Positions 1 to 10,420 of a stretch of DNA of 64,000 nucleotides are shown piece after piece. The first letter of the stretch is position 1. Each line of letters begins with the position of its first letter. The notes under the pieces are model-generated. The model was given only the letters and a program-made list of their open reading frames with translations, ran no database searches and had not been told where the DNA came from. Source of the DNA: Eledone cirrhosa (lineage: Eukaryota; Mollusca; Cephalopoda; Octopoda; Eledonidae); NCBI GenBank assembly GCA_964016885.1, contig OZ024743.1, forward strand, positions 179,218,388-179,282,387, given 5' to 3'. The position numbers were made by a program, and so were the translations under genes.

Positions 1-360
1 ATTCTAAGGATAGTGTATCGAAGGTCGAAAAAAGTGTACTGGAGAAGGGGAGGGGGGAGTTGAAAGAATAGGTAAATCGAAAAGGAGTAAACAAAAAAGC
101 CATTTTAAAAATGAGGAAATAAATATATAAAAAACAATTTCTGGTTACTACTCCATCCCCACAATCACCAAATCTCTCATTGGTATTGCTAAGCTATAGA
201 AAAGTTTAGTGGGTGGAGAAAAATACTAAATACGAGATTGTAGTGAAAGAATTTTATAAAGCCATCTTTGGCATGATAGAATCATCTGTCTTTACAACAA
301 ACTTTTGACCAATCCTTTTGACAATTACTATCTTCCCATATATGGAATTACCCCCCTGAG
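1..360. other. AT-rich flank, nothing recognised
   Basis: No open frame of useful length, no tRNA-like boxes and no match to any repeat family recognised elsewhere in this window. It is unannotated AT-rich sequence. Confidence 0.5.
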
Positions 361-545
361 AAGTTCGGCTATTTATTTACCAGGCTAAAAATTCTTATTT
401 AGTCCACAATTAGCCGTCAAAACGGCTTGAGCTCTGCCGTCGGGGTCATACTTGTTCCTATTACCCACTCTACTACCCTAAGTATTGAGTACTTTGGTGC
501 GTATTGGTTCATTTGGTTCATACCACATTTACTTCGTTATATATA
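361..545 (-). repeat. Palindromic-family repeat, copy 1
   Basis: On the minus strand this runs from a (TA)n tract into 'ataacgaag', then a block containing 'agtactcaatactt' and 'gtagtagagtgggta', then 'gacggcagagctcaagccg'. The same blocks in the same order occur at 35190-35350 and 36088-36292. The distal part (361-410) is diverged and does not clearly form the second palindrome arm seen in copy 3. No coding capacity; probably a non-autonomous element. Confidence 0.65.
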
Positions 546-1020
546 TATTTATATATAAATATACACGCACTCAGCCACATACGTACATACATGTACATGC
601 ATGCACACACACGCGCTCATAGGCTCATGCATATACGTATATAAGCCCATATTCACACCTCCATACACACCCACGTATATATATATATATCTACATACAC
701 ACATACATATACCTACGCCCAGGTCCACACATAAAAACACCCAAATATAAAAACAATAGGATAATAAAATAAAATAAATAAATTTAAATATTTTGGAATA
801 CATTAAAATCTGTATCTAACCTCACAAATAGATAGATAAAAAAAGGGCGGGTAGGGGGGGGGGGTATAGGAGAAGGTGCATGTATCCATGTGATATACTA
901 CACACGGGTAGTATGAGGTGCAAACTTGTGTCCGTATATAGAACAAGTAACAGTAACAGAACAATAATAGAACAATAATGGAAGCAGTAATAATCATTGT
1001 TCCAAAGTGGAACATGTGGA
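546..1020. repeat. (TA)n/(CA)n microsatellite-rich stretch
   Basis: Mixed TA, CA and ACATAC repeats run to about 735, followed by AT-rich DNA and a poly-G run near 854-866. Open frames here translate only to Tyr/Ile/Val/Cys-rich low-complexity peptides and are not genes. Confidence 0.7.
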
Positions 1021-1481
1021 GAGTATATAGTCACGATTGACGGGGTACACATTCAAGGGGACGTCCGGCCCAGTCGCCATGGGGCATGGCACCGTGGCTG
1101 GGATGTGCTATTCTATAGGTTTGGGGTATGGGACCGGGCGGCCGTGGGCCCCGTGTTAGCCGGTCCCAGCCCCTGCGATGTATCTGCCCAATGTTGTGTG
1201 CTCGGCCAGGTGCGCCCCTGGTTTACATATGTTTGCCTCACGAGTCGCACAATGTCATCGGCGTCAGGTCCCCTAATCCTGTTGGGCCGTTCGGGTCTGT
1301 GCGTACCTGTTCCCATACCCTCGGCCTGTGCCACCCGGAGGATTCCATGCTGCAAATGTGCATCTTCTCTGGTGTCTGCAGATCATGATAATTTTAGACT
1401 TCAGGTTGACCGCGTCATCTTTCATGGCCTTGTGTAGGCAGAATCGGCACTTTCTACTTCCTCTCAAGGTTCTACTTCCTC

Positions 1482-2531
1482 TCAAGGTTCTCGGTGTTGT
1501 TCCGCCGACACTGTTGTCTCCCCCATGCCACTATTTCCCTCTCGGCGTTGGACCACATCACCCTCCGCGGGCGCTCTGGTCGCCCCGGGGGCCGGGTTGT
1601 CATTTGAGGGCCGGTCCCTGGGTGGTTCTCCGCGCTCCGAAAGACGGTCATTCTGTCGCCACGGTTGACGGCCAATGTTCGCCATCTTTACCAGGTTAGT
1701 TTTAGCCATGTAGTCGGCCATGTTAGGTGCTGTGGAGAAGGGAAACTTCACAGTGTGGCGGTTGAAGATTTTGTGGTACTTGTTCGTCGGCGGAAAGCAC
1801 TCATCCAACGCTCGGAAAAAAAGTCCTGGCACGTTGGTGCGTTCATGTTTGGAGTAAGGCGCATTAAACCAAGTAACGGCCTTAGATCTGTTCCTTCGTG
1901 TGCGTGGATTCTTGTTGGTGTGTCCTGGACCCGATGTCCGTCCTGTGCTCCGCCCAACCACAATTACATCCCGTGTGTTGTCTATATCTATTTGCCGGCT
2001 ATGGGCGTCGGGGTTATGCCCTACAGTTATAAAGTTACGTCGTTCTATGTGGTCAGCTATACATCTATTCCCCTTAGGTTTATGTGATGGTGCTGTCAGT
2101 GCTGTACTACTACAACCAGGCTGGGCGTGCTCCCTGGCGTGTGACCCGTCCGTATTTGTCGATGTCCTGTCCCTGGTCCCACTTGCCGCGGAGCATGCAG
2201 TGTGCGTGCCAGGCCCATGCCTCCGCGTACTGGGTACTCTGACTCGTATGGGTGCCTTTGTCCTACCTCCGGTCGGTTGTGCGTCATTAATGTTAGTTGT
2301 GTTGCTGTTTGTGATCCTAGATACTGCTACCGGGTCATTTCTTCTACCAAAAGAGGCGCCCCCGCTATTGGCATTTCTGCACGCCTCATCACCTGGCTCT
2401 TCTCTGTCCGAGGTATATAGTATGGTGTCTGTGTAACTGTGTAACCCTGCGCAGTGCCTCATTTTAATATTCGGCGTGCTGTTTAAACACGTCTTCGTTC
2501 GACGACAGGGTGGATACGCGTTTGGATACAT
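1482..2531 (-). pseudogene. Penelope-like element, C-terminal frame
   Basis: A 349-residue open frame. Only residues about 215-285 read as conserved protein ('RSKAVTWFNAPYSKHERTNV', 'LDECFPPTNKYHKIFNRHTV', 'PNMADYMAKTNLVKM'), the segment that follows the thumb in this family. The first ~200 residues are Thr/Arg/Asn-rich and are probably antisense or out-of-frame reading of degraded sequence. An 18-bp tandem duplication ('ttctacttcctctcaagg' twice, about 1453-1488) lies just past the stop. A nuclease domain is not visible. Confidence 0.6.
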
Positions 2532-2749
2532 ACACCTTTAACAATGGCTTCTATGACTGACATAGGGTGATTCGATTGCCTATTCACATATTGCAGGTTT
2601 TCGTTGGGCTTATGGTACGGTCTGTGGGTTCCCGTATTCATTTCCAAGGTAACGTCCAGGAAATTGACCGTCTTAGTGCTAGGATCTATTGTTACGGATA
2701 AGCCGTGTTGTTTAAAAAAATGCGATATGCGCTTCCTCATACGCTCCAT
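2483..2749 (-). pseudogene. Penelope-like RT, thumb region fragment
   Basis: An 88-residue open frame shifted relative to the core. It contains 'NFLDVTLEMNTGTHRPYHKP' and 'QSNHPMSVIEAIVKG', which correspond to the conserved 'FLDV ... Y-KP ... SNHP' thumb signature of Penelope-like elements. It ends by another frameshift: in the neighbouring frame the sequence goes on as 'VSKRVSTLSSNEDVFKQHAEY'. Confidence 0.7.
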
Positions 2750-3629
2750 CTGACTGGGGTTAAGGGAACGGAAGGTGAAACGTGCGTCGTCTCCTCCGTT
2801 AGCCTATGGATGAGATATATCCCCACAAGGTCGGTCACCTGCGCCGAGTCACTCGACCCCATGGTGATATCGAAACTGTCGGGTCTATCCCTCCTCTCCC
2901 ATAACTTGTCTTCGAATCTAATTAGCGTCTTTCTGGCTGCTACTATGAGGTTGCTCTCGTCCCTAGTGAGACTAGTTCTGGCCATGGCGCTTATAAGGGC
3001 CTTATTGACTAGTATCGGAGATACTGACGCGTAATAGTTATCTATGTCTAACTTAATACGATTTACTTGTTGTGTGTCACCTATTAACGAGAACCAGTCA
3101 ATTACCTCCTTAGTGGAGGTCCATAGGCTAAGCTTAGTTTTGTTTCTAAGTACAGGTAGTATCCTATCTATAATATTCTTGCTGGTCCTGTCTAGGTCAG
3201 ATTTGGAGGGTGCTATTAACCTAACCGGTAGTTTTGTTTTAAAGTCTAATTTATGGTCCTTAATAGACATCCGTGGTTTTCTAGGTACATATACCTCGAT
3301 CCTATCATCTAGTCCTAGCCCCGTCAGTATATTTGTTGTCGTGGTTTTAATATTATCTAAATTTGTCTGTCCTGTGGTCTTATAGTTTTTCCTAATCTCT
3401 TTCTCGAGGCAGTCGTTGTATGTAAAACGGTCAAGCATGTATACGTTACCGGTTTTGTCGGAGGGCACAAGTAAATCCTGGCATTTTTCCATGCTTTTGA
3501 TGGTGGAGCTGAGACTTTTGAGATATTTGGTCCGCCGTGCACTATTCCTATGGAATTTGATGTTACGAACTATGTTGATTATACGGTTCTCAAATTCCTC
3601 CAGCTGTGCGGTGGGTGTCTTCTCGATCT
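2737..3629 (-). pseudogene. Penelope-like RT, fingers/palm core
   Basis: The frame is open from a stop at about 3630 down to 2737. The first Met at 3492 gives 251 residues, but homology extends upstream of it, so that Met is not the true start. From it: 'KDHKLDFKTKLPVRLIAPS' at residues 78-96 (template-binding region), 'IKLDIDNYYASVS' at 147-159 (motif A, carrying a catalytic Asp), and 'MGSSDSAQVTDLVGIYL' at 211-227 (motif B region). Just after 'HRLTEE' the frame runs into missense sequence and stops. The expected aromatic-x-Asp-Asp motif C is missing from this frame; a 'GDDARF' remnant lies one frame away near 2785, directly followed by 'RSLNPSQMERMRKR', so a short deletion removed the residues before the Asp pair and broke the frame. 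Confidence 0.72.
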
Positions 3630-3818
3630 AAATATCCGCTTTAGGCGGTCCTGAGGGGCGTCGGACGCGTGTTGTTGTGTTCGCCTGTCGTGGTGCAATG
3701 CGCGCCACCTCATGCGTCTGATGAACGAGTTGGTGTGGTATATCAGCAGGCCCATGTACGTGTTATCAGACGGGATCGGTATGTCTTTAAGGGAAGAAGA
3801 GTAATTGAATGTTTTCAT
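3579..3818 (-). pseudogene. Penelope-like RT, N-terminal fragment
   Basis: A 79-residue fragment starting MKTFNYSSSLKDIP, with 'GLLIYHTNSFIRRMRWRAL', a stretch that precedes the polymerase core in this type of protein. It ends by a frameshift near 3630: the downstream coding continues in another frame as 'EKTPTAQLEEFENR'. Not functional alone. Confidence 0.6.
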
Positions 3819-3820
3819 GG

Positions 3821-3976
3821 CGGATAGCTGTAAGTGCTCTACATTTGGAGGAGCGTAGTATATACTTGTGTATAATGGAGCGTAGTATATACTTGTGTAT
3901 AATGGAAGCTATGGTGCTACCATAGGCGGTATGCCAAAATTAGCACTCAATATTCAGCAGAATAGAGTGTAGATAA
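3821..3976. other. Element junction with 27-bp tandem duplication
   Basis: A 27-bp unit containing 'agtatatacttgtgtataat' occurs twice in tandem (about 3852-3905) between the Penelope-like remnant and the foldback element. A short palindrome 'tatggtgctaccata' follows. Confidence 0.6.
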
Positions 3977-4455
3977 TATAAAGAAAACTAAAAATCAATG
4001 ATGCATCTGGGCTCAATTTATTGCGTGTTACAATTGTTTCGCCGGCAAGTAGCTCGAGACATGGTCCCTGTATGGATCTGGCTGATTCTACGGCTGCAGG
4101 TTCCTTCAGACACGGGTAGTTCGTTCGGAGCAAATTTTATCACTGGGGTGTTATCATGAAAAATCACCCTTAAAAAAACCTCTTCCACTCTTGTCATGCC
4201 ATTGGCTATTGTTACTCCACGTTATCTTAAGTTATGGTCACTATTTACTGCTACACGGGTCATCAGCCATTTTCCCTCCGACACACTTCAATGGAGTCAT
4301 GCTGGGTTCGGTATCTCACACGTCTGCTCACACTCCAGAGCATGCACCCACACATACAAATACACACACACATATACACACACAGGCAGACACAGACACC
4401 TGCGTGCATACACATATGTACGCATACATGCGTAGACACCCCCACCCCCACACAC

Positions 4456-4495
<40 letters not shown>

Positions 4496-4722
4496 TCTCC
4501 CTCACTTCCACAGACCCAGACACACCCACTTCTAGATACAGACTGCCACAAGCCTGTTAATGCCAGCTTAAGTCGCGCCGTATATCCGGTCCGACAGGCA
4601 CGGCCCACGTAAACATACACATATCCACACACATACGCACGCACACATTCCTACGCACAACCTTATATACATATATGTATATACGTTCATACACACACAT
4701 ATATACATACACACATGCACAC

Positions 4723-4755
<33 letters not shown>

Positions 4756-4824
4756 TGCACACACATACATACAAAATATACATACGTACACAAAATTACA
4801 TACACACATGCATACACACACACT

Positions 4825-4868
<44 letters not shown>

Positions 4869-5332
4869 AAAACACTAGATGCATACGCGCACCCACACAC
4901 AAACATACATATATACATGCAGACCTATATACATCTACATATACATACGCACACGGACTGCTACATGCAGACACCTGCACATATGCATATTTGCTTACAC
5001 ACACATGTTTCCACATATACATATATAAACAAAACCGTAAATTAAAAATACATTATATAATAAAAAACACAATATACCATAAAATAACGGTAAAATAACA
5101 TAACATAAAATATCAAGTAAAATATCAAGGTTTTTTTAGGGTGTTTTTATATGATAACACCCCAGTGATAACATTTGCTCCGAACGAACTACCCGTGTCT
5201 GAAAGAACCTGCAGCCGTAGAATCAGCCAGATCCATACAGGGACCATGTCAAGAGCTACCTGCCGGCGAAACAATTGTAAGACGCAATAAATTGAGTCCA
5301 GATGCATCACTGATTTTTCGTTTTCTTTATAC
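3977..5332. mobile_element. Foldback (long inverted repeat) element
   Basis: The left arm (about 3977-4182) and right arm (about 5126-5332) are reverse complements over roughly 205 bp with few mismatches. Both contain 'ctgattctacggctgcagg' and 'tcgttcggagcaaat' on opposite strands. The interior is ~360 bp of unique sequence and then CA/TA microsatellites (about 4330-5020), with no protein-coding signal. The structure fits a non-autonomous foldback or MITE-like DNA element; no transposase or certain target-site duplication is seen. Confidence 0.8.
4330..5020. repeat. CA/TA microsatellites inside foldback element
   Basis: Several (CA)n and (TA)n blocks, with (TA)n at about 4460-4487, 4725-4746 and 4836-4866. 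Open frames on both strands encode only Tyr/Ile/His/Thr or Val/Cys/Tyr strings and are rejected as genes. Confidence 0.85.
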
Positions 5333-6041
5333 TATATATATATATATATATAATATATACAGTCGCGTGTATGTATATATTTGCGTATATGTACGAAATT
5401 GTCTGCAGGTGAGTTTCTGTACGATGGATGTGTTAACAGACTTGTGAATTTTGCATTGGATGCGTTCATATAAAGCATGCATATATGTATAATAAAAGAT
5501 TCCGACTAATAGTGGTTTGACTAAAGCCAAGTTAAAAAGAGAAACATTACTGTTTCTCTATATAAAATAGTTTGTTAGTTTCTGTTGATATCAGTGTATG
5601 TAGCGTGTCTTGTTATGGTGATGACAGCATGTAAAGAAGTCTGCTTTTTGCAAGCAGTGGTCTGTGTCTCGGTTTTAAGAGCAGTAAACGGTCTGACTGC
5701 AAAGATTGTAAAAAACTGCTTGGTTTATGAGTATTATACTGCGCTGTATCACGTTTTCAGGTTTGGTGGGGGTGTAGTTTATATGACTGCTGACTACATA
5801 TGAATCCGGTTGTGTCAGTACTAAGCTATTAGATACAGCTGTTGATATAACAGCATACTAACAGTTGATTAGTTTGATTAGTTGAGAATTCTATTAAATA
5901 AATTCAACAGTCGAATAAATCCATAGGCGTGAGTTCTCATCAAAACCACGCCTTGTTTTGTAAGCTACGTCTCTTCATGGGTGCTTACAACAGGAATATA
6001 ACTATATAAAGAAATAAATTCCATTTTGTCAATCACCATGA
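5333..6041. other. Unannotated stretch
   Basis: A short (TA)n tract sits at 5334-5351, next to the foldback element. Beyond it there is no recognised repeat and no convincing gene. The 72-residue frame at 5585-5803 shows no domain. Confidence 0.5.
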
Positions 6042-6228
6042 TAATTCTTTTTTCTGGCACAAGCCCAGCAATTTGAGGGAGCGGAATATCCATTATACTC
6101 CTGAAGGGTAAAATTTACATTTGACTTCAGTGGAATTTGGTGTCAGAACGCAGAAAGTCGTAATAACATACTGCAAAGCATTTTGTCCGACGTTCCACCA
6201 ATACTACCAAGCCACCGCTTTAATAATA
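6042..6228 (-). mobile_element. tRNA-derived SINE (family 1), copy 1
   Basis: On the minus strand it runs from a tRNA-like head ('ggtagtattggtgg' region, 6195-6228) through a diverged body to 'ggcttgtgccagaaaa' at the 3' end. It is strongly mutated and abuts the TAA-rich tail of the next SINE. Confidence 0.75.
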
Positions 6229-6412
6229 ATTGTTTCTACTTCTGGCGCAAGGCCAGCAATTACTCCAGTGCATTACTGGTGCTTTATTTTAACGTCCCCG
6301 TAAGGATGAAAGGCAAAGTTAATCTCAGCGGGATTTGATCTCAGAGCGAAGAGGGTCATAACTCTATGCTGCAGAGCATGTTTCCTGACGCCCTACCGAT
6401 ACCGCAATAATA
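6229..6412 (-). mobile_element. tRNA-derived SINE (family 1), copy 2
   Basis: Minus-strand copy with a recognisable body ('aaggatgaaaggcaaagtta' on the plus strand) and 3' end 'tggccttgcgccagaagtag'. Its AAT-rich tail touches the head of copy 1, and its own head touches the TAA tail of copy 3. Confidence 0.85.
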
Positions 6413-6419
6413 ATAATAG

Positions 6420-6615
6420 TAATGGTTTCTAGTATAGGGTCAGTAATTTGTGGGGAGGGGAAAGTCGATTAAATCGACCCTAGTAAGTTACTGGTGCTTT
6501 ATTTTATCGACCCCGTAAAGATATAAGGCAAAGTTAACCTCAGCGAGATTTGAACACAGAACGCAAAGGGCCATAACTCTATGCTGCAAAGCATGTTGTC
6601 TGACGCTCCCACGAT
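6420..6615 (-). mobile_element. tRNA-derived SINE (family 1), copy 3
   Basis: Minus-strand copy including the 'gattaaatcgaccctag' segment that some family members carry near the 3' end. Its head (5' end) abuts the (TAA)n tail of the Tx1-like LINE at 6620-6653. Confidence 0.85.
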
Positions 6616-6621
6616 ACTGCA

Positions 6622-6652
<31 letters not shown>

Positions 6653-6677
6653 TGATTTCTTTATTAACCAAAAGGGT

Positions 6678-8051
6678 TTACATAAAGTAGACATTAAAGT
6701 AGACAAATGGGCATTTCTGCGTGTAAAAAACAAAAATAGAGGATGTAACAAAAAAATACAATGAAAAATTCCCCAATAGGGGGGAGACTTCGGAGGGACA
6801 TTTGTGGAGAAAGCCCAGTAAAAGGCCACAGTGACTCTGACCACCAAGGCAAGTGCCCTCTCCCAGTTTTCCACCTTTAATTTTCAGATACATACTCAGA
6901 GTAGGCCCATTCACTCGGGCCATTCTTGCTTCTCTCACCCATCTTTCAACAAAATGCTGGGAAGAGAGTACTTCCCTCTCTATTCTGATTTTCTTTTTCA
7001 AATGACATTTGAAAAAGTCAATCAGGGCATCACCGAAGAGGTAAGTGCTCGTCTTCAGCCCTTTCAAACGTGTCAACCATACTATCTCTTTCGCCATGGC
7101 CACCAGACAGATAAAAACTGCCTGCCCTTCCCGGCTAAAGGAGGAGGGCGGGGCAATCCTCACGATGGACTCAGATGATAAGCGAATCCGTCCTACACGC
7201 GACAGCAGGTGTTCGACATAAAACCACAAGTCAGCAATTTTCGGACACTGGACGAGTGCGTGCAGGACGGTTTCGTAGCCCTGCGCGCATCTCGGACATG
7301 CCCGGCTGACGGTACCTCCATGCCTGTAGAGTTTATCCCGAACTGGCAAAGCTCCTCGGTAGCACTGCCAGGTCAGGGATTTCTGGAAGTTGTCCATAGG
7401 CCCCGACCCGAAAGTCCTTCCGAAGAGATTGGCTAGTTGATTTTCGTCGACGCCTAGAGGTTCTCCAAGTACGTCGTCGCTCTTCCCCTCCACTAATCCT
7501 CTATAGAACGCCAAGGTGGAGTTTCCACCGATCACATTGCCCGATTGGTCGAGGGCTGTGAGCGCCTGAAGACATTCCAGTCTCCAAGCGCTCCCTCTCG
7601 GTCTTCGCTTGACCCAGGACTGCAGCTCCGTCAAGGAGAAGAGTTGGGGAAAGACATGTCTAGCAAACGGCGACCACACCTGATCACCGTCGAGGAAGAG
7701 GTGGAGATGTCGTATCCTGAGCGCGTGTCTGCGCATCATCAGCCACGGCATGCCCAGCCCTCCACGTAGCGGGTGTTGACAGCAGATGGACCGTCTGACC
7801 ATCGGAGCGCGTCCATTCCACAAAAAGCGAAAGAGCAAACGCTCCAGCGCAGTCAGGCGGGGCTTAGGACAAGGTACGACAGTCAGGCGGTAGTAGATGA
7901 CGGACGCGATGTATGCGTTGGCCACCTCCGCTTGAACTTTCAGGGATAGCTTCCTCTCGGCCCATTTCTGGGTGAGAGAAGCCACCCTGCTCGTCACCTC
8001 GTCCCAGTTATTGTCCGTCTGGAGGTCCGGACCGAACCAGACCCCTAGCAA
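6678..8051 (-). pseudogene. LINE ORF2, thumb and C-terminal domain
   Basis: A 457-residue open frame beginning at 'LLGVWFGPDLQ'; an upstream in-frame stop at about 8067 cuts it off from the RT core. Residues ~20-100 ('KWAERKLSLKVQAEVANAYI', 'LERLLFRFLWNG', 'GGLGMPWL') are the post-RT block typical of the Tx1/L1 group. C252, C255, H264 and C269 form CX2CX8HX4C in 'CPRCAQGYETVLHALVQC', the C-terminal zinc motif. The last ~70 residues are reading-through of the 3' UTR. This is the best preserved part of the element, as expected for 3' sequence. Confidence 0.82.
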
Positions 8052-8227
8052 TTTAACCGGTCCGTCCGTTCAGCGCCCGACGACGCTGTTGGACGGCATG
8101 GACCTGCCTCTCCAGGTGCCGAGCTGCAGGCCCACTGACGTTTCCTGGTTGATCATTGCTCCTGTCACCGCTTCGTATTATCTTAGTGTAGTGCCGATCG
8201 CCTCGATGTGTTTGGCGTTCGACACCA

Positions 8228-9063
8228 CTACGGTAACATCGTACGCATATGCTGACACGGATCGTACGCATATGCTGACATGGATCTTCCGCATCCTAGT
8301 TCGCGAGGGACGCCCCTCAACGTCTCCAGTCTGTGCAGTAATGGCTCGAGAGTCAATAGGTACAAGAGGGACGAGAGGGGACATCCTTGGCGGACCGAGC
8401 GCATGATGTTGAACGGTTCCGAAAGGTGACCGTTCACTCTCACCACAGAGCAGATGTCGCCGTGCATTGCAGCGATCCAGCCTCTGAAGACGGGCCCAAA
8501 GCCAACCGCCCTCAGGACTGCCGCTAGGTAACGATAGTCGACCCTATTGAAAGCTTTCGACTGATCTAAATTGATCAAGGACCCACCCGTGCCAGGTTCC
8601 CTAGCTGCCCCCTCTACGATGTATCGCATGAGGTGGAGGTTGTCGTGGATGGATCTGTCTGCGCCTCTCCCACCAGACCACCAACGACAAGCGCCAACCT
8701 CTTTGCTAGCACCTTGGCCAAAATCTTGAACTCTGTGTTTAGCAGAGTTATGGGCCTAAAATGATCTATGTTATCCCCCTTGTTCGGATCCTTTCTCAGC
8801 AGCGTTACAGCTCCTCGTCTCACAGAGCTGGGAATTCTCCCGTTCTGTTGCCAGTTGCAGTAGACGTCCGCTAAGAGGCCTCCGAACAAGTCTGGCATCT
8901 GTACGAAAAGTTCATAGGGGAGACCATCCAAACCAGGCGATTTACCCCTTGTGCAGCCAGTCATTGCCTCCCGTACTTCAGCGGCTGTTATCGGCTTTTC
9001 GCAACACTCTGCCTCAGTGGCCGAGAGCCGCGGCAGTCCGTCGAGGTAGACACTAGAGTCCAT
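8228..9063 (-). pseudogene. LINE ORF2, reverse transcriptase core
   Basis: First frame (8614-9063): 'GKSPGLDGLPYELFVQM', 'GAVTLLRKDPNKGDNIDHF', then 'RPITLLNTEFKILAKVLAKR'. Second frame (8228-8629): 'GSLINLDQSKAFNRVDYRYL' (motif A) and 'SVRQGCPLSSLLYLLTLEPL' (motif B). Motif C should read aromatic-Ala-Asp-Asp; here it reads Tyr-Ala-Tyr-Asp, and a 23-bp tandem duplication at 8240-8285 repeats this site and shifts the frame. The polymerase is therefore doubly broken at the active site. Confidence 0.85.
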
Positions 9064-9474
9064 CCCTCGATTCGGCCCGCTGCTGTCCCCCGAACAGCTG
9101 GGCGAAGTGTCGCTGGAAAGCTTGATACATTTGCCCGGGATCGACTAGCATGCGCCCGTCGTGGTCCACCAAAAACCGGATCGTGGCTTTGTTGCCACGA
9201 CGCGCCTCCGCCACTCGGGCCCATTGAACGGCTTTCGTCCCCTCGTGTCTGAGAGCACGCACCCTAGCTATGACAACGCAGCCTTCGTGGCCAATTTCGC
9301 CGCAATTACGTCGGTCGCGATGCCTTTGCTTATCACCTCGTCTAATTTTTTAACTAATTCTCCCTCTGCTCTATTTTTCTCTATTGCTAAAACCTTACTA
9401 AACCTAATGGACTCTATTCTAATTGCTCTTTTCAAAGCAAACCACCACTTGTTGTTGACGATGGACCCCGTCAA
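9053..9474 (-). pseudogene. LINE ORF2, linker between endonuclease and RT
   Basis: Two short frames in order: 'NNKWWFALKRAIRIESIRFS' (9268-9474) and 'VQWARVAEARRGNKATIRF' followed by 'MYQAFQRHFAQLFGG' (9053-9262). They match the Lys/Arg-rich helical connector and the 'F..HF..LF' segment just before RT domains of LINE proteins. A frameshift separates them. Confidence 0.65.
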
Positions 9475-9485
9475 CGCCCGCTTAA

Positions 9486-10318
9486 CTACTTCCTAATCCG
9501 GTCTCTGTAGGCCTTGTGCGCTGGTAAGGACGCGTTTAACTTCCAGTAGCCGGGTCCTCGTCTATGAAGCCTATCTAAGTTAAGTACACAGATCACGAAT
9601 TTGTGGTCCGTGTAGCTGACTATCTTGAATCGTGGACAGCCTATGCTAGACCTATCTATTTCCCTACACAATACTCTATCTAGATATGATCTGGATGACC
9701 CTATGCGATTTATCCAAGTCCACATTGGTACATTCGGGAAATCCAATCGGTACCTGTCAGGCAGTTCAAAACGCCTGAGCAGGTTGGTGAGACTCTTGCA
9801 CCCTCCTCCCCTAACCGCTAATCCCACACAGTCCCAGCGTGCATCTAAGATCCCATTCCAGTCGCCCACTAACACTAAAGAGCGGGACGCTCCAAGAAAG
9901 GTCTCCAGACGCCGGAAGAAATCAGGCCGCCCTGCTCCTGTCGGGGCATATACGCCCACTAACCTGAAAGCTTGCCCGTCTCCGCTGGTCACGTCCAGCA
10001 CCACCAACTTACCTTCTGAGTCCAGGAAGATGGCCCGTATGGCAAGATCCAAACCTCTCCGAAAAAGCACAGCAACTCCTCCCCCCTGATCCCGGACGGC
10101 TAAGAGATACGTACACATCGTAGCCGCCGAAGATCGGTGCGAAGGCCCGTGCTTGGGAAATTCTGGTCTCGCTGATGGTCACTACATTTATGTTTAGTGA
10201 CCTGAGGTCGTTGAGCAGGTGGCCCTGCTTCCATGACGACCCCAAGCCACGCGCATTTATCCTGCCTATTCTGAGTGAGGTCGTGTTGAAATGGAGTGGA
10301 AAAGATGGGAAAGACCAC
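9486..10318 (-). pseudogene. LINE ORF2, apurinic-type endonuclease domain
   Basis: Endonuclease sequence is spread over two frames. The first (to about 10009) has 'GSSWKQGHLLNDLRSLNINV' and 'VVTISETRIS', with the expected Glu. The second (9486-10118) has 'RLVGVYAPTGAG', 'VLVGDWNGILDA', 'RSYLDRVL' and 'IVSYTDHKFVICVL', giving the GDWN and the terminal Asp-His pair of AP-like endonucleases that nick the target for target-primed reverse transcription. The frame break near 10,100 and a stop before the linker make it non-functional. Confidence 0.8.
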
Positions 10319-10420
10319 TTACCTTACTTCTCGTAGAGGAAGGACGGTTTCTCCATCCTTTTCACTGCTTGTGGCCTCCTCAGGAAGGATGTCCTTATAA
10401 ATTCTCCTGGAGAGTGCTTG

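Larger units (their letters stand above)
1100..3820 (-). mobile_element. Penelope-like retroelement remnant (overall)
   Basis: Consecutive minus-strand frames carry, in order, an N-terminal block, reverse-transcriptase core motifs, the 'FLDVTL ... SNHP' region typical of Penelope-like elements, and a conserved downstream block ('VTWFNAPYSKHERTNV', 'KYHKIFNRHTV'). At least three frame changes (near 3630, 2740 and 2480) and a deletion just before the catalytic Asp pair show the copy is dead. I could not identify the GIY-YIG nuclease that Penelope-like elements often carry; the region below 1480 is too degraded. Assignment to the Penelope-like group rests on motif recall, not a search. Confidence 0.7.

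Noticed and set aside
1100..1480. GIY-YIG nuclease of the Penelope-like element
   Set aside because: Scattered Cys ('KCRFC') and short blocks are present but no GIY or YIG motif was seen.
4191..5098. Tyr/Ile/His-rich and Val/Cys-rich open frames
   Set aside because: Direct translation of CA and TA microsatellites; same pattern at 16183-16818, 30297-30975, 37380-37896, 42082-42459, 51260-51696 and 54004-54297.
5585..5803. 72-codon plus-strand frame
   Set aside because: Hydrophobic start but short, no domain, AT-rich context.
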